Shown here: in pieces, positions 1 through 9,400 of the stretch
How positions within the stretch are numbered: the stretch's first letter is position 1
Layout of the letters: each line of letters starts with the position of its first letter
Source of the DNA: Bugula neritina
Lineage: Eukaryota; Bryozoa; Gymnolaemata; Cheilostomatida; Bugulidae
Length of the DNA: 47,500 nt
NCBI GenBank assembly: GCA_964035545.1
Contig: CAXIUT010000229.1
Coordinates: forward strand, 1 to 47,500
Direction of reading: 5' to 3'
Made by a program: the position numbers and the translations under genes
Notes under the pieces: generated by a model
Told to the model about the DNA's origin: nothing
Seen by the model: the letters and a program-made list of their open reading frames with translations, nothing else
The model's database searches: none

Positions 1-74
1 CCCAACCCCAACCCCAACCCAACCCCAACCCCAACCCCAACCCCAACCCCAACCCCAACCCCAACCCCAACCCC
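1..74. repeat. Left-end telomere, (CCCCAA)n
   Basis: About twelve CCCCAA units start at base 1, with one short unit (CCCAA plus CCCC) near the beginning. The C-rich strand at the 5' end is the orientation expected of a real left chromosome end. C4A2 is the telomere repeat of oligohymenophorean ciliates; spirotrichs use C4A4. Confidence 0.95.
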
Positions 75-106
75 ACATAAAATGATTGATATATATTATA
101 TTGCTT

Positions 107-443
107 GAGTATTCGATAGATTTATTTATTTGATTATTCGATAGATTTATTTATTGATTATTCGATAGATTTATTTATTTGATTATTCGATAGATTTATT
201 TATTTGATTATTCGATAGATTTATTTATTTGATTATTCGATAGATTTATTTATTTGATTATTCGATAGATTTATTTATTTGATTATTCGATAGATTTATT
301 TATTTGATTATTCGATAGATTTATTTATTTGATTATTCGATAGATTTATTTATTTGATTATTCGATAGATTTATTTATTTGATTATTCGATAGATTTATT
401 TATTTGATTATTCGATAGATTTATTTATTTGATTATTCAATAG
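107..443. repeat. Subtelomeric 25-bp satellite
   Basis: About 13 head-to-tail copies of a 25-bp unit (gattattcgatagattta plus tttattt). One copy is a base short and the last copy carries a G-to-A change. It directly follows the telomere and ends about 45 bp before the first gene. It has no coding potential beyond low-complexity frames. Confidence 0.93.
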
Positions 444-489
444 TATGATCGAATATGCTATTAATTATAGATAAAAGAGGAATAATCAA

Positions 490-840
490 TCAATAGTCTT
501 TCCACTCTTTGATGGTTTATTGATACTGATTTTAGCATTTCATACATTTGACTGTTTTAATATAGGTGATATATTTTCCATATATTCTCTATTTTCTAGT
601 TGTCTTTCCTGCATATTTACCATCTTTGTCATACTGTTTATCCTATCTGTCGATATCTTTAGCTGCTTCTTATTATCTTATCTTCTACTTACTTATTGTC
701 CTTTGACTAAACCATTTATCACACTTTTTGCAACTACCCAACCACCCTCCCAAACATATTAAACCACCTATCACCACTCCGATTCCCAATAAAACTCCTG
801 CTGTCTTGGCAAATCCGTTGTTGTCAATAGATCTGTCCAT
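490..840 (-). CDS. Small membrane protein with two Cys pairs
   Basis: With TAA/TAG read as Glu this is an intact 116-residue frame from ATG (838-840) to TGA (490-492). After about 12 residues comes one hydrophobic Gly/Leu/Val-rich segment (residues 13-33) that could be a membrane anchor. It is followed by a CxxC pair (SCKKCDKW), a charged Lys/Glu-rich middle and a second CxxC pair (CMKCENQY) near the C-terminus. The two pairs could form a zinc ribbon. I do not recognise the family. It is the first gene in from the telomere. Confidence 0.6.
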
Positions 841-982
841 CCTAATCTATATTATATGTTAATTATGATCAATACCAATAATTCATCTTTATATTTTAGT
901 TTATATATTTATTTTAGATAGCTAAGAGATGATAAATAGTTTGTCTAAAATAATTTTGATTTGTCTGTTTATAATAAATTGA

Positions 983-1809
983 ATGTCATTGAATTCTCCT
1001 CGTTCGAATAAACTAGATTTAACTCCAAAGATAACTGACACTCGTACGACTGTGCTCCGTTCGAGTCCTTTTTCAATAAGTCGACATCATCTTGATGATA
1101 GCTAGATGTACATAGATAATCAGTCAGGAGGAAAGTCTTCAACTACGATGGATATAATCCTAAATAACATAGAAATAGAAAATATAGCTATCAAGCCTAA
1201 TATAGAAATTGTATCAATAGTAAAATCAGTCAAATATCCCCATCTTCTCATCAATACTAAACTGATAAACATAGAAATAACGATTAGTACTATCATGTCA
1301 ATCAACCTAGTAGGAATCAGCAAAAACCTAAATATAGTACACAAGAAGCTCCATACTTTAATAGCAGCAATGGACGACCGAAACGAGCTCAAACTGAGAA
1401 CCAAGATTCAGGGTATTAAACGAAAACAAAAGAGTACCAGCAGCTAACTGAAAGAATAATAGCTAATGAAGAATATGGAATGAGATAGATGCATAATGCT
1501 AGGAAGAAGATTGAAAAGTAGGCCAAAAAGTTAAGAAAACTATTTAAAAGAAAAGTAAAAAAAGATCTATAATAAGCCAATTAGATAGAATATCTTCAAA
1601 AATAGATAAAATCTATGAAGATGCAAACTTTATAGCTATAAAAATAGAAATGGGAAGAAGGAATCAATAAAAAAAATAAAGGATATAATTTGGATAATCT
1701 TTAAATCAATAAATTAAGAGGAAATCTTATCCTTAATAAACCACCTTATCAGCAAAAATACCCTTCAGGCAATTCAGATTCCTCATTTTCATCTTTCTAA
1801 TTCGAATGA
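983..1809 (+). CDS. Basic, coiled-coil C-terminal protein, unknown function
   Basis: ATG follows an in-frame TGA (980-982). The gene is join(983..1107,1128..1809), removing a 20-nt GTACAT...CAG intron, and gives 268 residues ending at TGA 1807. The first 140 residues are Ser/Asn/Tyr-rich and look disordered. Residues about 150-230 form a Lys/Glu/Leu-rich coiled coil (heptads around KKIEKEAKKLRKLFKRK), then a Ser/Phe-rich tail. The intron is needed to join the ATG to the long frame and has the same length as introns verified by homology elsewhere. I see no known domain. Confidence 0.7.
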
Positions 1810-1825
1810 TATAATTCATCAATAT

Positions 1826-2973
1826 TCAATCAAGTCCCATTGTCCTTACAATTGTATCAGTGATGTTAGTCCTGGCTTCGATCAGCAAGGTGTTGATTGA
1901 AGTTGGATGCACTCTTTGAGTGAGAATAACCACAATCAGATTTTTATCTCTGTCTGCCCATATTGAAGTTCCTGTGTAACCTGTATGTCCGAATGAGTTG
2001 AGAGAGAAGAGAGTGCCGCAAGGAGGATGGGTTTGGATAGGAACTGTGTCCCAGCCTAAGGCTCTTCTGTTGTCATAGGGAAGGCCATCTTCTCTTGTGT
2101 AGAAAGTTTAAACAGTTTTTTCTGAGTAGATTCTGGTTCCATTGGGAAGTAGGCCTTTATTGAGGTGTATTTGCATATATTTTTCCATATCTTCTATAAT
2201 AGAAAAGAATCCTGCATGCCCGGCTACTCCACCAAAGAGATAAGCTGTCGGATCATGTACTTATCCTCTAATAACTCTCTTTCTCGCAACTAAATAACAA
2301 TATATCTACCACTATATTATGTCGGTGCTATTCTGTACGTCTTTTCTCTTTCAGGAAGATAGCTGGTATTCCAGATCCCCATCGATATCATCATTTCTTT
2401 AGCATATATTTCTAGAGGTTTTTTCGTGATTCTTTAGACGATTTATCCAAGTAAGATGAAGGAAAGGTCGCTATATACAAATTTTGATGCGATAGGGTAG
2501 TTAAGAGTACAATTATAGGTCCATTGTATGACTTATGATTTAGTTTTAGGAAGTGTTCCTGGATAATCTGGTAGTAGACCAGCATTATGAAGTAATAAAT
2601 TTTTTATAGTAGTTTTTTATTTGTTGTTATTGGCATATTCAGGAATAAATCTACTAACCAAATCATTTATATCCAACTGACCTTGGTCATACAGTTTCAT
2701 GACCGATGATAAAGTAGCTGTAACTTTAGTGACAGAAGCCATGTCGAAGATAGTATTGTTATTGAAGAAGGGAGAGCCAAAGGGTAGATTGTTATGTGAT
2801 AGATGTCCAAAGGGAAGGTTATAGATAGTATGAGTATTATTGGATATTCTGAGTATACCTCCCTTGAATGCTCCATTTGATTGATAGTAGTTTACGATGT
2901 CTTATACTTGTGTCCAGTCGTACTGTTGGCAGTAGATGGTAGCAAATATTGTGATGAGTATTAATAATTTCAT
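1826..2973 (-). CDS. Secreted serine beta-lactamase-like (class C / LACTB-type) protein
   Basis: 375 residues on complement(join(1826..2289,2310..2973)). An N-terminal signal peptide (MKLLILITIFATIYCQQ) points to secretion or the food-vacuole lumen. The class C/penicillin-binding-protein fold is shown by an active-site SVTK motif (SxxK, near residue 87), a YSD at the YxN position and HTG near the C-terminus. Many eukaryotes carry such proteins as esterases, peptidases or LACTB-like enzymes, so antibiotic hydrolysis should not be assumed. One 20-nt intron (2290-2309) restores the frame inside the catalytic domain. It ends 17 nt from the convergent gene at 1809 and starts 81 nt from the divergent RING gene. 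Confidence 0.85.
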
Positions 2974-3054
2974 ATATAATCGAAGTTAAATCAGTTAGCC
3001 TATGAAAGCTATCGACAACACTAAGCAGTACTTTATCTTTAAAGAAGAGAAAGC

Positions 3055-3559
3055 ATGGAGTTAGAACAAAATGAAAATCCACAGAAGAGGTTGGGTGAGA
3101 TGCAGAATAGTAACAAAGACAAAGAAGCTATGATCATTCAACTATAAAAATAGATAGTTGAGTTGTAGGAGGGTAATAAGAAGTTAGAGGAAGAAGCAGT
3201 GAAGTACTAGAAAGAGTGGGATTAGATGCAATAAAAACAATAATAATAAAGTACTATCATTGATATAAAGAAAATTAGAGTGAAGACGAGGAGTAGATGC
3301 AAAGTTGGATCTAAAATGTCCAGAAAAACAACGGATTGTCCAAAGAGGCAATTAATTCGTTGCTATCGATTGAATTTTAGGGGGAACATGAGATGTAAAT
3401 ATTGTGTAAATAAGTTGTCCATCGTGTTATGGCTAGCTGGTTCAAGGTTAACTATGTACATATTTGCCTTGTTCGCATTTGTTCCATAAGAATTGTATCG
3501 AGAACCATTTGAAGGTGAATAAGTTTTGTTTGGCATGCCAGGAGCCAGTGGTGTTGTGA
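3055..3559 (+). CDS. Coiled-coil RING-H2 finger protein
   Basis: join(3055..3250,3271..3394,3415..3559), 154 residues. The N-terminal half is an acidic coiled coil (residues 20-70). The C-terminal 50 residues are a full RING-H2: CPSC, then C-S-H-L-F-H-K-N-C and C-L-A-C, ending just after the finger. Both introns are 20 nt. The second one (3395-3414) decides the domain: without it the first Cys pair is lost, with it the canonical CxxC appears. RING-H2 proteins usually act as E3 ubiquitin ligases; the substrate is unknown. Confidence 0.85.
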
Positions 3560-3598
3560 GGTACATGATGAGATAGTTATATATATTTAAAGATATTC

Positions 3599-3942
3599 AT
3601 GATAAAAGATAAAGTGGTGGCTATGATGAAAAATAATGGGTAATAAATGAAGGATGATCTATAATATATGACTGAGCTTTAAAAATACAATAAATTGGCG
3701 GATCGTTTACGAGACTTAGAGAGTGCCTGCAGTCGAGACCAACTCTCAGAATTCTACTTTAAACAGCTCGAACGACTCGAAATAGACCTTCTTCTCTCCG
3801 AACTAGAGGTAATGATCTACATATTGAGGTGGCTGAGCAGTAGAAGCAGTTGAGTGCTTTATAGAGCAAAATAAGCATCATAAAATAATAGCAAAAACGT
3901 ATATTTGATGATATGCAGAAAACTAGCCTTAGAAGCGAGTGA
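3599..3942 (+). CDS. Short coiled-coil protein
   Basis: join(3599..3808,3829..3942), 107 residues, nearly all predicted helix and coiled coil (Leu/Glu/Lys/Arg heptads). The 20-nt intron GTAATG...GAG joins the frame; the reading then runs to TGA at 3940. Several in-frame ATGs occur at the start (3599, 3623, 3626, 3647), so the N-terminus may be shorter. It lies 39 nt after the RING gene and 212 nt before the Rho GTPase. No family recognised. Confidence 0.6.
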
Positions 3943-4154
3943 TGGAAAGTAGTAGCGAGTAGTTGATATGGTAGTATGGGTGTGGAGTGAAGTAGTGCGG
4001 ACGTCGATTCGAGAAAGAAGGCAATTTACGTCTACATTCTGAGTTGGTGCATGGGAAAGGTAGTAAGTTTCGGGAAGCAATGGTTTACACCATAGAATTG
4101 TAGTAGTAGTGATTGTAGAATGTTATTTTATGGTGTATTAATATAGAGATATAT

Positions 4155-4830
4155 ATGGATAACTAACCTGTTCCTGTTAAACTTGTTATTGTTGGTGATG
4201 GAGCCATCGGAAAAACTTGTATACTTGTCAGGTACTACTTCATTTCATACAGTTTTGTTTAAAACAGATTTCCTAAAGACTACGAGCCTACCGTCTTTGA
4301 CAATCTTACCACCACCATCAAGATCGACGGAAAGATCATTAACCTAGGATTGTGGTAAAAATAATATTAGCTAGGGATACAGCTGGTCAGGAAGAGTTTG
4401 GACGATTGCGACCTCTTGCTTATCCAGGTACAGATGTCTTCCTGATTGCCTTTTCTGTTGTTGATCCTTCATCTTTTACCAATGCTAGAAAAAAAGTACA
4501 TCCTCATCTATCTAGTGGTACCCAGAAATTCAAAATGTGGTTCCTGCTGCAGTCAAAATATTTGTAGGAAATAAAGTAGATCTCAGATAAACTGCTGCCA
4601 AAAATGCAAAAGATCCAAAGTCAGCACCAATAGCCAAAGATACAGCTAAAGGAGTAATTGAAGGATAGCTAAAATGCAAATATCTGGAATGCAGTGCTTT
4701 AACACGAGATGGATTGAGATAAGTCTTTGAGGAATCAGTGCGAGAAGTTCTCAGAAGAAAAGCTGGAGGAAGAAGTGAAAAAGGAATGAAAAATAAAGAT
4801 GGATCCAGTTGTAACTGTCAATTGATTTGA
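4155..4830 (+). CDS. Rho/Rac-family small GTPase
   Basis: 204 residues after removing three introns (4232-4252, 21 nt; 4355-4374 and 4496-4515, 20 nt each). All three were placed by alignment to the Rho fold. The P-loop is GDGAIGKT, switch I carries EPTVFDN, switch II is [18 protein letters not shown], the base motif is VGNKVDLR (NKxD form), and the C-terminal guanine motif is ECSALT. It ends in CQLI, a CAAX box compatible with geranylgeranylation, so it should be membrane-bound. The TVFDN effector loop and the RLRPLAYP stretch mark it as Rho rather than Ras or Rab. It has an insert after DLR (about 15 residues), as in typical Rho proteins. Likely roles are actin, phagocytosis or cell-shape control. 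Confidence 0.93.
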
Positions 4831-4994
4831 GATAACATATTTATACCAATATTTTTATTTTTGAGAATTATCATTGACTTATCAATATGGGAATTTGCAT
4901 AAGCAGTTAATATATAAGCTAAGATTAACCGTCCTCTATATATTAGATTAGTTTATGCGCAAGACCAAACCTAAGCCGATTCCCATCGACTTAG

Positions 4995-5285
4995 ATGCTC
5001 AGGGAGATTCAGGAGAGGACCAGCAAGAGGGACGCTAACCAACGCCACATGATTGCAGATAAAATATATTCACGTATGAGAGGATCAGTATCAGCTTTGA
5101 CCAGACAACCAACCCATGGAAGATCAAAAGGTGGAGGATTGAGATTCGGAGAGATGGAAAGAGATTGCGTTTTGACTCATGGAGCCGCCTCATTGATGAG
5201 AGAAAGGATGATGGAAGTGTCAGATTCCTTCAACATCTTTGCCTGCAAGAGAGTAAGAATCATCATGATCTCATTCAGTCAATGA
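4995..5285 (+). pseudogene. Fragment of a second-largest RNA polymerase subunit (RPB2-type)
   Basis: About 65 residues match the hybrid-binding/C-terminal region of the second-largest subunit: [13 protein letters not shown], then [20 protein letters not shown] and the [12 protein letters not shown] block. The rest of a protein that is normally more than 1,100 residues is absent. The 5' side turns into unrelated sequence before HMIADK. The 3' side loses the frame right where the terminal zinc motif should begin (ACKR, then TGA at 5283). I could not recover the missing parts with short introns. The conserved core has no internal stop, so it is either a recent fragment or part of a rearranged locus. 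Confidence 0.75.
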
Positions 5286-5555
5286 TCATCTATTATCATC
5301 TATTGTCTTTCTATTTTTATTTGAGTTTTTAATATTTTTCTAAAAAGGTGAATACTATATTTATTAAGAACTCTAAAAAGGTAAGAATTTGGAGTTCTTT
5401 CAATATTTTTGATGTTAATAATCAAATAGATGAAGATATATTTATCTTTATAACAATTTTAATTAAAATGAAGGTTTCAGAGGAGAAAAGATACATCCTT
5501 TTTTTGATTAGATAGTTAAAAATAATATTATTAATTGATATAATTATCATTTTAT

Positions 5556-5733
5556 ATGAACTTTAACATTCAGACAGCGATAAAAGTGATTAATCATGTA
5601 GAGAACCTTACATTCAGTATTGAAGGAACATCCCATATTACCATTAATACTGCATTCCTACAAGATACTCAACAGAAGTTGTTTATCTTTACATTTAAAT
5701 AGTTTAAATAGTATCATTAATTAATAGAATTGA
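5556..5733 (+). CDS. Possible small gene upstream of PXMP4
   Basis: ATG 5556 opens a frame with a protein-like start (MNFNIQTAIKVINHVENLTF). Read straight through it would run into the start of PXMP4. Removing a 22-nt GTTTAT...ATAG intron near 5674-5695 gives a TGA at 5731 instead, which fits the spacing of this genome. Both structures are guesses, and an upstream exon of PXMP4 is a third option. No domain recognised. Confidence 0.3.
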
Positions 5734-5796
5734 TATTTGAATCATAATCCCTATATTAGTCATTCCAGCTAGGATTAATCTCTATGACATCATAAT

Positions 5797-6483
5797 ATGC
5801 CTTCGATAATCCAACAATATCCCCAAATACTTAAAGGCCTTCGCAATGGTCTTTAGTATGGAAGCAAAGTTCGATTCGTGCATACTCTCGTTATGACACT
5901 TCTCTTCAAAGACATTAGACTTAATCAACTACCTATTCTACTCAAAGGTATCTTCTCCATGGCTGCTGAACATGGCATGAACCTTGGACTCTTTGTGGCC
6001 TGCTATAAAGCCTCCTATAAATGTCTCAATCAGCTATTTGGTACTTCTTCCTTGAACCATTTCATGGCTGGACTTCTTTTTGGAACTTTGATCTTTGGTA
6101 AAAGAACAGGAGTCAATACCCAAATCGTACTTTATCTTCTGAGCAGAGTAGCTATCGGTTTGGCAACTCTACTGTATACACGTCTTTGTAAGATAGGCAA
6201 ATCTAAATGTTCCTTTATTGAGAAGGGGTATATGTACTATTTATTGGCTGCAGTGTGTTGGGGGACGGTTATGTGGTTGTTTTAGAGAGATAAATCTCTT
6301 TTGCAGCCAAGTTTGAGTCAATCTATGACATTTTTGTATAAAGAAAGTGACCAGGTGAGCAGTTGGTCTGATTTGATTCCTTATTATCCTAAGAAAAAGA
6401 AGAGAGTGAGAAGAACAAGTAATCAGTAGTAACAAATTAGATAATAACCTAAATAGCCTAAATAATAAAAGAAATAGAGATGA
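5797..6483 (+). CDS. PXMP4: Peroxisomal membrane protein 4 (PXMP4/PMP24), Tim17-family fold
   Basis: A single exon of 228 residues, close to the usual length of about 210. Family landmarks are present in order: KGLRNGLEYGSKVRFVHTLV near the start, then MTLLF, NLGLFVACYKA, a HFMAGLLFGTLIFG segment, NTQIVLYLLSRV, WGTVMWLF and LQPSLSQSMTFLYKESD. The C-terminal tail is Lys/Arg/Glu-rich and longer than in animals. PXMP4 is a multi-pass peroxisomal membrane protein of uncertain biochemical role, linked in animals to peroxisomal lipid metabolism. The start was taken as the first ATG after an in-frame TGA. It is convergent with the next gene (34 nt between stops). Confidence 0.9.
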
Positions 6484-6517
6484 TATTTTTAGATTTGATA
6501 ATATTAAGTAATGCATA

Positions 6518-7684
6518 TCAAGTTTTAGCATATAAATTGATATAATCTACATGAATTTATTTGATCTATTAGATTTTTCTATCTAGTTTTTTACTATTGA
6601 TTTTTATTTATTCTTTTTATCTTTTTATTGTTTTTATTTGTGATATTTTTTATTTTTATTGTTATTCTAGTTGCAGTATTATGATTTATTTTTCCAAGGT
6701 GTTTTTCGGTTAATTTAAATCTCCATCATCTTATATTTTTTAATTGGTTCCTTCTGTTTTAAAGGCCCCAATAGATAGCCGTTGTTTATCATCTACGTTA
6801 TTCCAGTTTTTATTGGTACCTAGTGGTGTTAGAGGACTTCTTTTTTATAGCGATTGACGATAGACTGGTTACTATTTACTGATTTAGTATTGATATTTTA
6901 GTTTTTAAACCTATCCTATTTGTTTTTCTATGGTTTTATTGGTCTGTTTTATTTATTTTTTGAGTGTCTATGATTGTTGTTTCAATTATTATTTTAGTTG
7001 GTATTGTTGCTAGTTATAGTTATGTTCGTGTTGATTGGTTGTTCTCAGATGATTGCATAGTGATATGAATTATTTCATTTAGAAAATAGACAATTATTGT
7101 TTTATTTTCTATTTCTAATTATTGTATTTATTGTTATCTTCCTACAATTGTTTATTTTATTTTTGTAGTTATTCACTCCATTAGATTTAATGTTGGTATT
7201 CTTTTTGTTTGTCTTAGTATGATCCTATTAGTTGTCTATTTTATTGTTATAAATTTTGAAATCTATCTATTATTTGTTTTATGTCTGCCAATTAGTATAT
7301 ATTCTCACCTACTCGTTCAAGAACTAGCATTATCGAGGTTTGAATTTATTCGTCGTATTGCATTATCTTAAGAACTAACTCTGTATTCAAGTCACTGTTG
7401 ATACATAAGTATAGTACTAGATCTATAAGTTGCTAAATCTCTAAAGAACTCATTAGTTTATTTCTATATTACTTCTTAATCTTCTTCATCTATTTCTGAT
7501 AAAGATATTTCTATATTTCCACAATAACTCCATGATATACTTTAGCATGATCGGAACAGTCTATATATCTTTATAGTTCAACAAAAAGAATTTAATCTAT
7601 TTTGGTTAGTATTTTGATGAGCTAGGTGATGAGGACATCTTAGTTGTGAGTGTTTGATGGCTAGATATTGAGGGCTGCCAGCAT
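6518..7684 (-). CDS. Long coiled-coil protein, unknown
   Basis: 388 residues in one exon, ATG 7682-7684 to TGA 6518-6520. The first 120 residues are a compact helical region with conserved-looking hydrophobics (EDVLITELIKILTKIDEILF). Residues about 130-230 and 300-380 are Gln/Glu/Lys-rich coiled coils separated by a Pro/Asn/Thr-rich linker. The start codon is only 66 nt from that of CFAP157 on the other strand, so the two share a promoter region; with a ciliary neighbour it may also be axonemal or basal-body, but that is inference only. Confidence 0.7.
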
Positions 7685-7750
7685 GAGTTGTAGTAGCCAC
7701 ATGCTATTCGTTAACTATTATATAATATTAATTAGTTTCACTATTTATAG
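7685..7750. promoter_or_regulatory. Bidirectional promoter region, 66 bp
   Basis: The start codons of the coiled-coil gene (leftward) and CFAP157 (rightward) are separated by only 66 AT-rich bases. Both promoters and both 5' leaders must fit here. No specific element is recognised. Confidence 0.6.
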
Positions 7751-9389
7751 ATGTCTAAAGCTAAACCCAAAGGAAAAGATAAAAAAAATTAAATACTATC
7801 TCCGTATATACTCTATTACATAGATAACAAGAAATGATAGAACAACAGAAGAGGTAGGTCTTGGAACAAGAGTTTACCATCAAACGACTACAAGATCGAT
7901 TGAGTATTATGTATCTAAAAGATGATATAGGGCAGAATAGAATCATATTTTTACTACTACTCGAGATAAGACGCAGCAGGAGTATTAGGAAAGAGTCGAT
8001 AAGCAGGTTAGAAATAGAATATATAGAGAATTATTATTGAATCCCATTAAAATAACATCAAAGAAAATAGACTCAAAATTTATGATCTTGAAGTTGTTAA
8101 AATGACTCACTAAAATAAAATAAAAGATCTATAAAAAGAACTCAGTACTATCTATCTCATTTAGAGGAACAATAAGCAATGAAGAACAGATAGTTTTAAG
8201 ATTACAGACGTATTACTCAAAACTAAATAAACAAGTTGTAGATTCAACTCAAGGAATATAACGTTTATATGAGTGAGAGAGATTAAATTAGCTATATGAA
8301 CAAAAACTTAAAGGAAACACTATAGGTCCATAAAGAGGATAAGACTCGTGAGTTGGCTGATAAGTAGAGGTAGAAAGTGCAGGCGATTGACAAGTTGAGA
8401 GACGAGATGTTGACTAAAATAAAAGATATGAGGTCTAATTTGCTATCTCTTAAAAAGTAACAGCTGGATACGACTACTCGGCTGGCAGTGTTGCAAAATC
8501 ATCAGTTGACTAGTGAGTTGTAGTTCCAATCGAAGCAGTCTTAGAAGTTGATTTTTTAGAATTAGCAACTTTTGAAGAAAGTGAGTAATCTTCAAAAGGA
8601 TTTGTAGATACATAAGTAGATATAAGAGTAGTTGGCAAAGAGATCTCATTATTCTAGAGGAATAATAAAGAAGTTGACGAATAAGATAGCCTAATTGTAA
8701 GAGAAGATGAAGTAGTAATCGTCGAAATCCCCTCAGAAGATAGAAGAGAATAAATCGTTGTTGATAGAAGATAATAAGAAAAGTGAGATAATAAAGACAT
8801 TGGATAAATCTTTGTAGAATAACTAGAAGAAATATATAAAGTTGTAATCTTAGAATAGTATGGTTAAAAATTAGTTACAAAGTATTAGAAATAAACTCAA
8901 TAAATATTAACAAAATACACATAATATTGTATCCATTCTGTACAAAGTTTATAATTAATTTTAAGAAGATAACCTAAAAGCGTAAGAAAAAGGCTATAAA
9001 ATAGATCTTAAAAATATTAGACTAAAACCTGTTGAAGAATGGTCAAGATAGTAACTGAGGTTGGTACTTAATGCACTACTTCAACAAATATCTGGTTTTA
9101 TTAATCGTAAAACTTTGACCTTGCCTCCTCCCTTGAAACAATAGGAGTATTCTGTACTCGATAGTGATGACACAATCAATAACATCAAACTACCAAGTAA
9201 TTAGTATTAAATATAGAAATAGGAGAGCATTCTACTAATAGCAAGTTGGAGCTGTCGATGAAGTTGAAGGATTTGCCTGTGGGTATCGGTAGCAAGTTGG
9301 TGGGGAATCAGATTCGGGAGTGGGGGAGGACAGTTCACTCAAGTTCTCATGCAAATTTGACAAGGAAGTATAAGATGTATGATAAATGA
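7751..9389 (+). CDS. CFAP157: CFAP157-like ciliary coiled-coil protein
   Basis: 512 residues from six exons; introns at 7804-7823, 7911-7930, 8007-8026, 8145-8164 and 9197-9216 are all 20 nt. The N-terminus is a basic Lys-rich stretch (MSKAKPKGKDKK), as in CFAP157 and BBOF1, followed by almost continuous coiled coil. The central block with IDKLRDEMLTKIK, then QLDTTTRLAVLQNH and TSELEFQSKQSEKL, resembles the CFAP157 signature around the conserved Thr-Thr motif. A C-terminal non-coiled tail follows. Length matches human CFAP157 (about 520). CFAP157 sits at basal bodies and axonemes and is needed for sperm flagella in mammals. BBOF1 is the main alternative. Confidence 0.65.
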
Positions 9390-9400
9390 TATTTCTATTA

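Noticed and set aside
1120-1404. Hydrophobic leftward frame opposite the first coiled-coil gene
   Set aside because: No ATG start, and the rightward gene has a good start, a 20-nt intron and coiled-coil character.
4955-5330. Alternative open frame ([16 protein letters not shown]...) over the polymerase fragment
   Set aside because: It overlaps the conserved RPB2-type frame and has no recognisable features; probably open by chance because only TGA is a stop.
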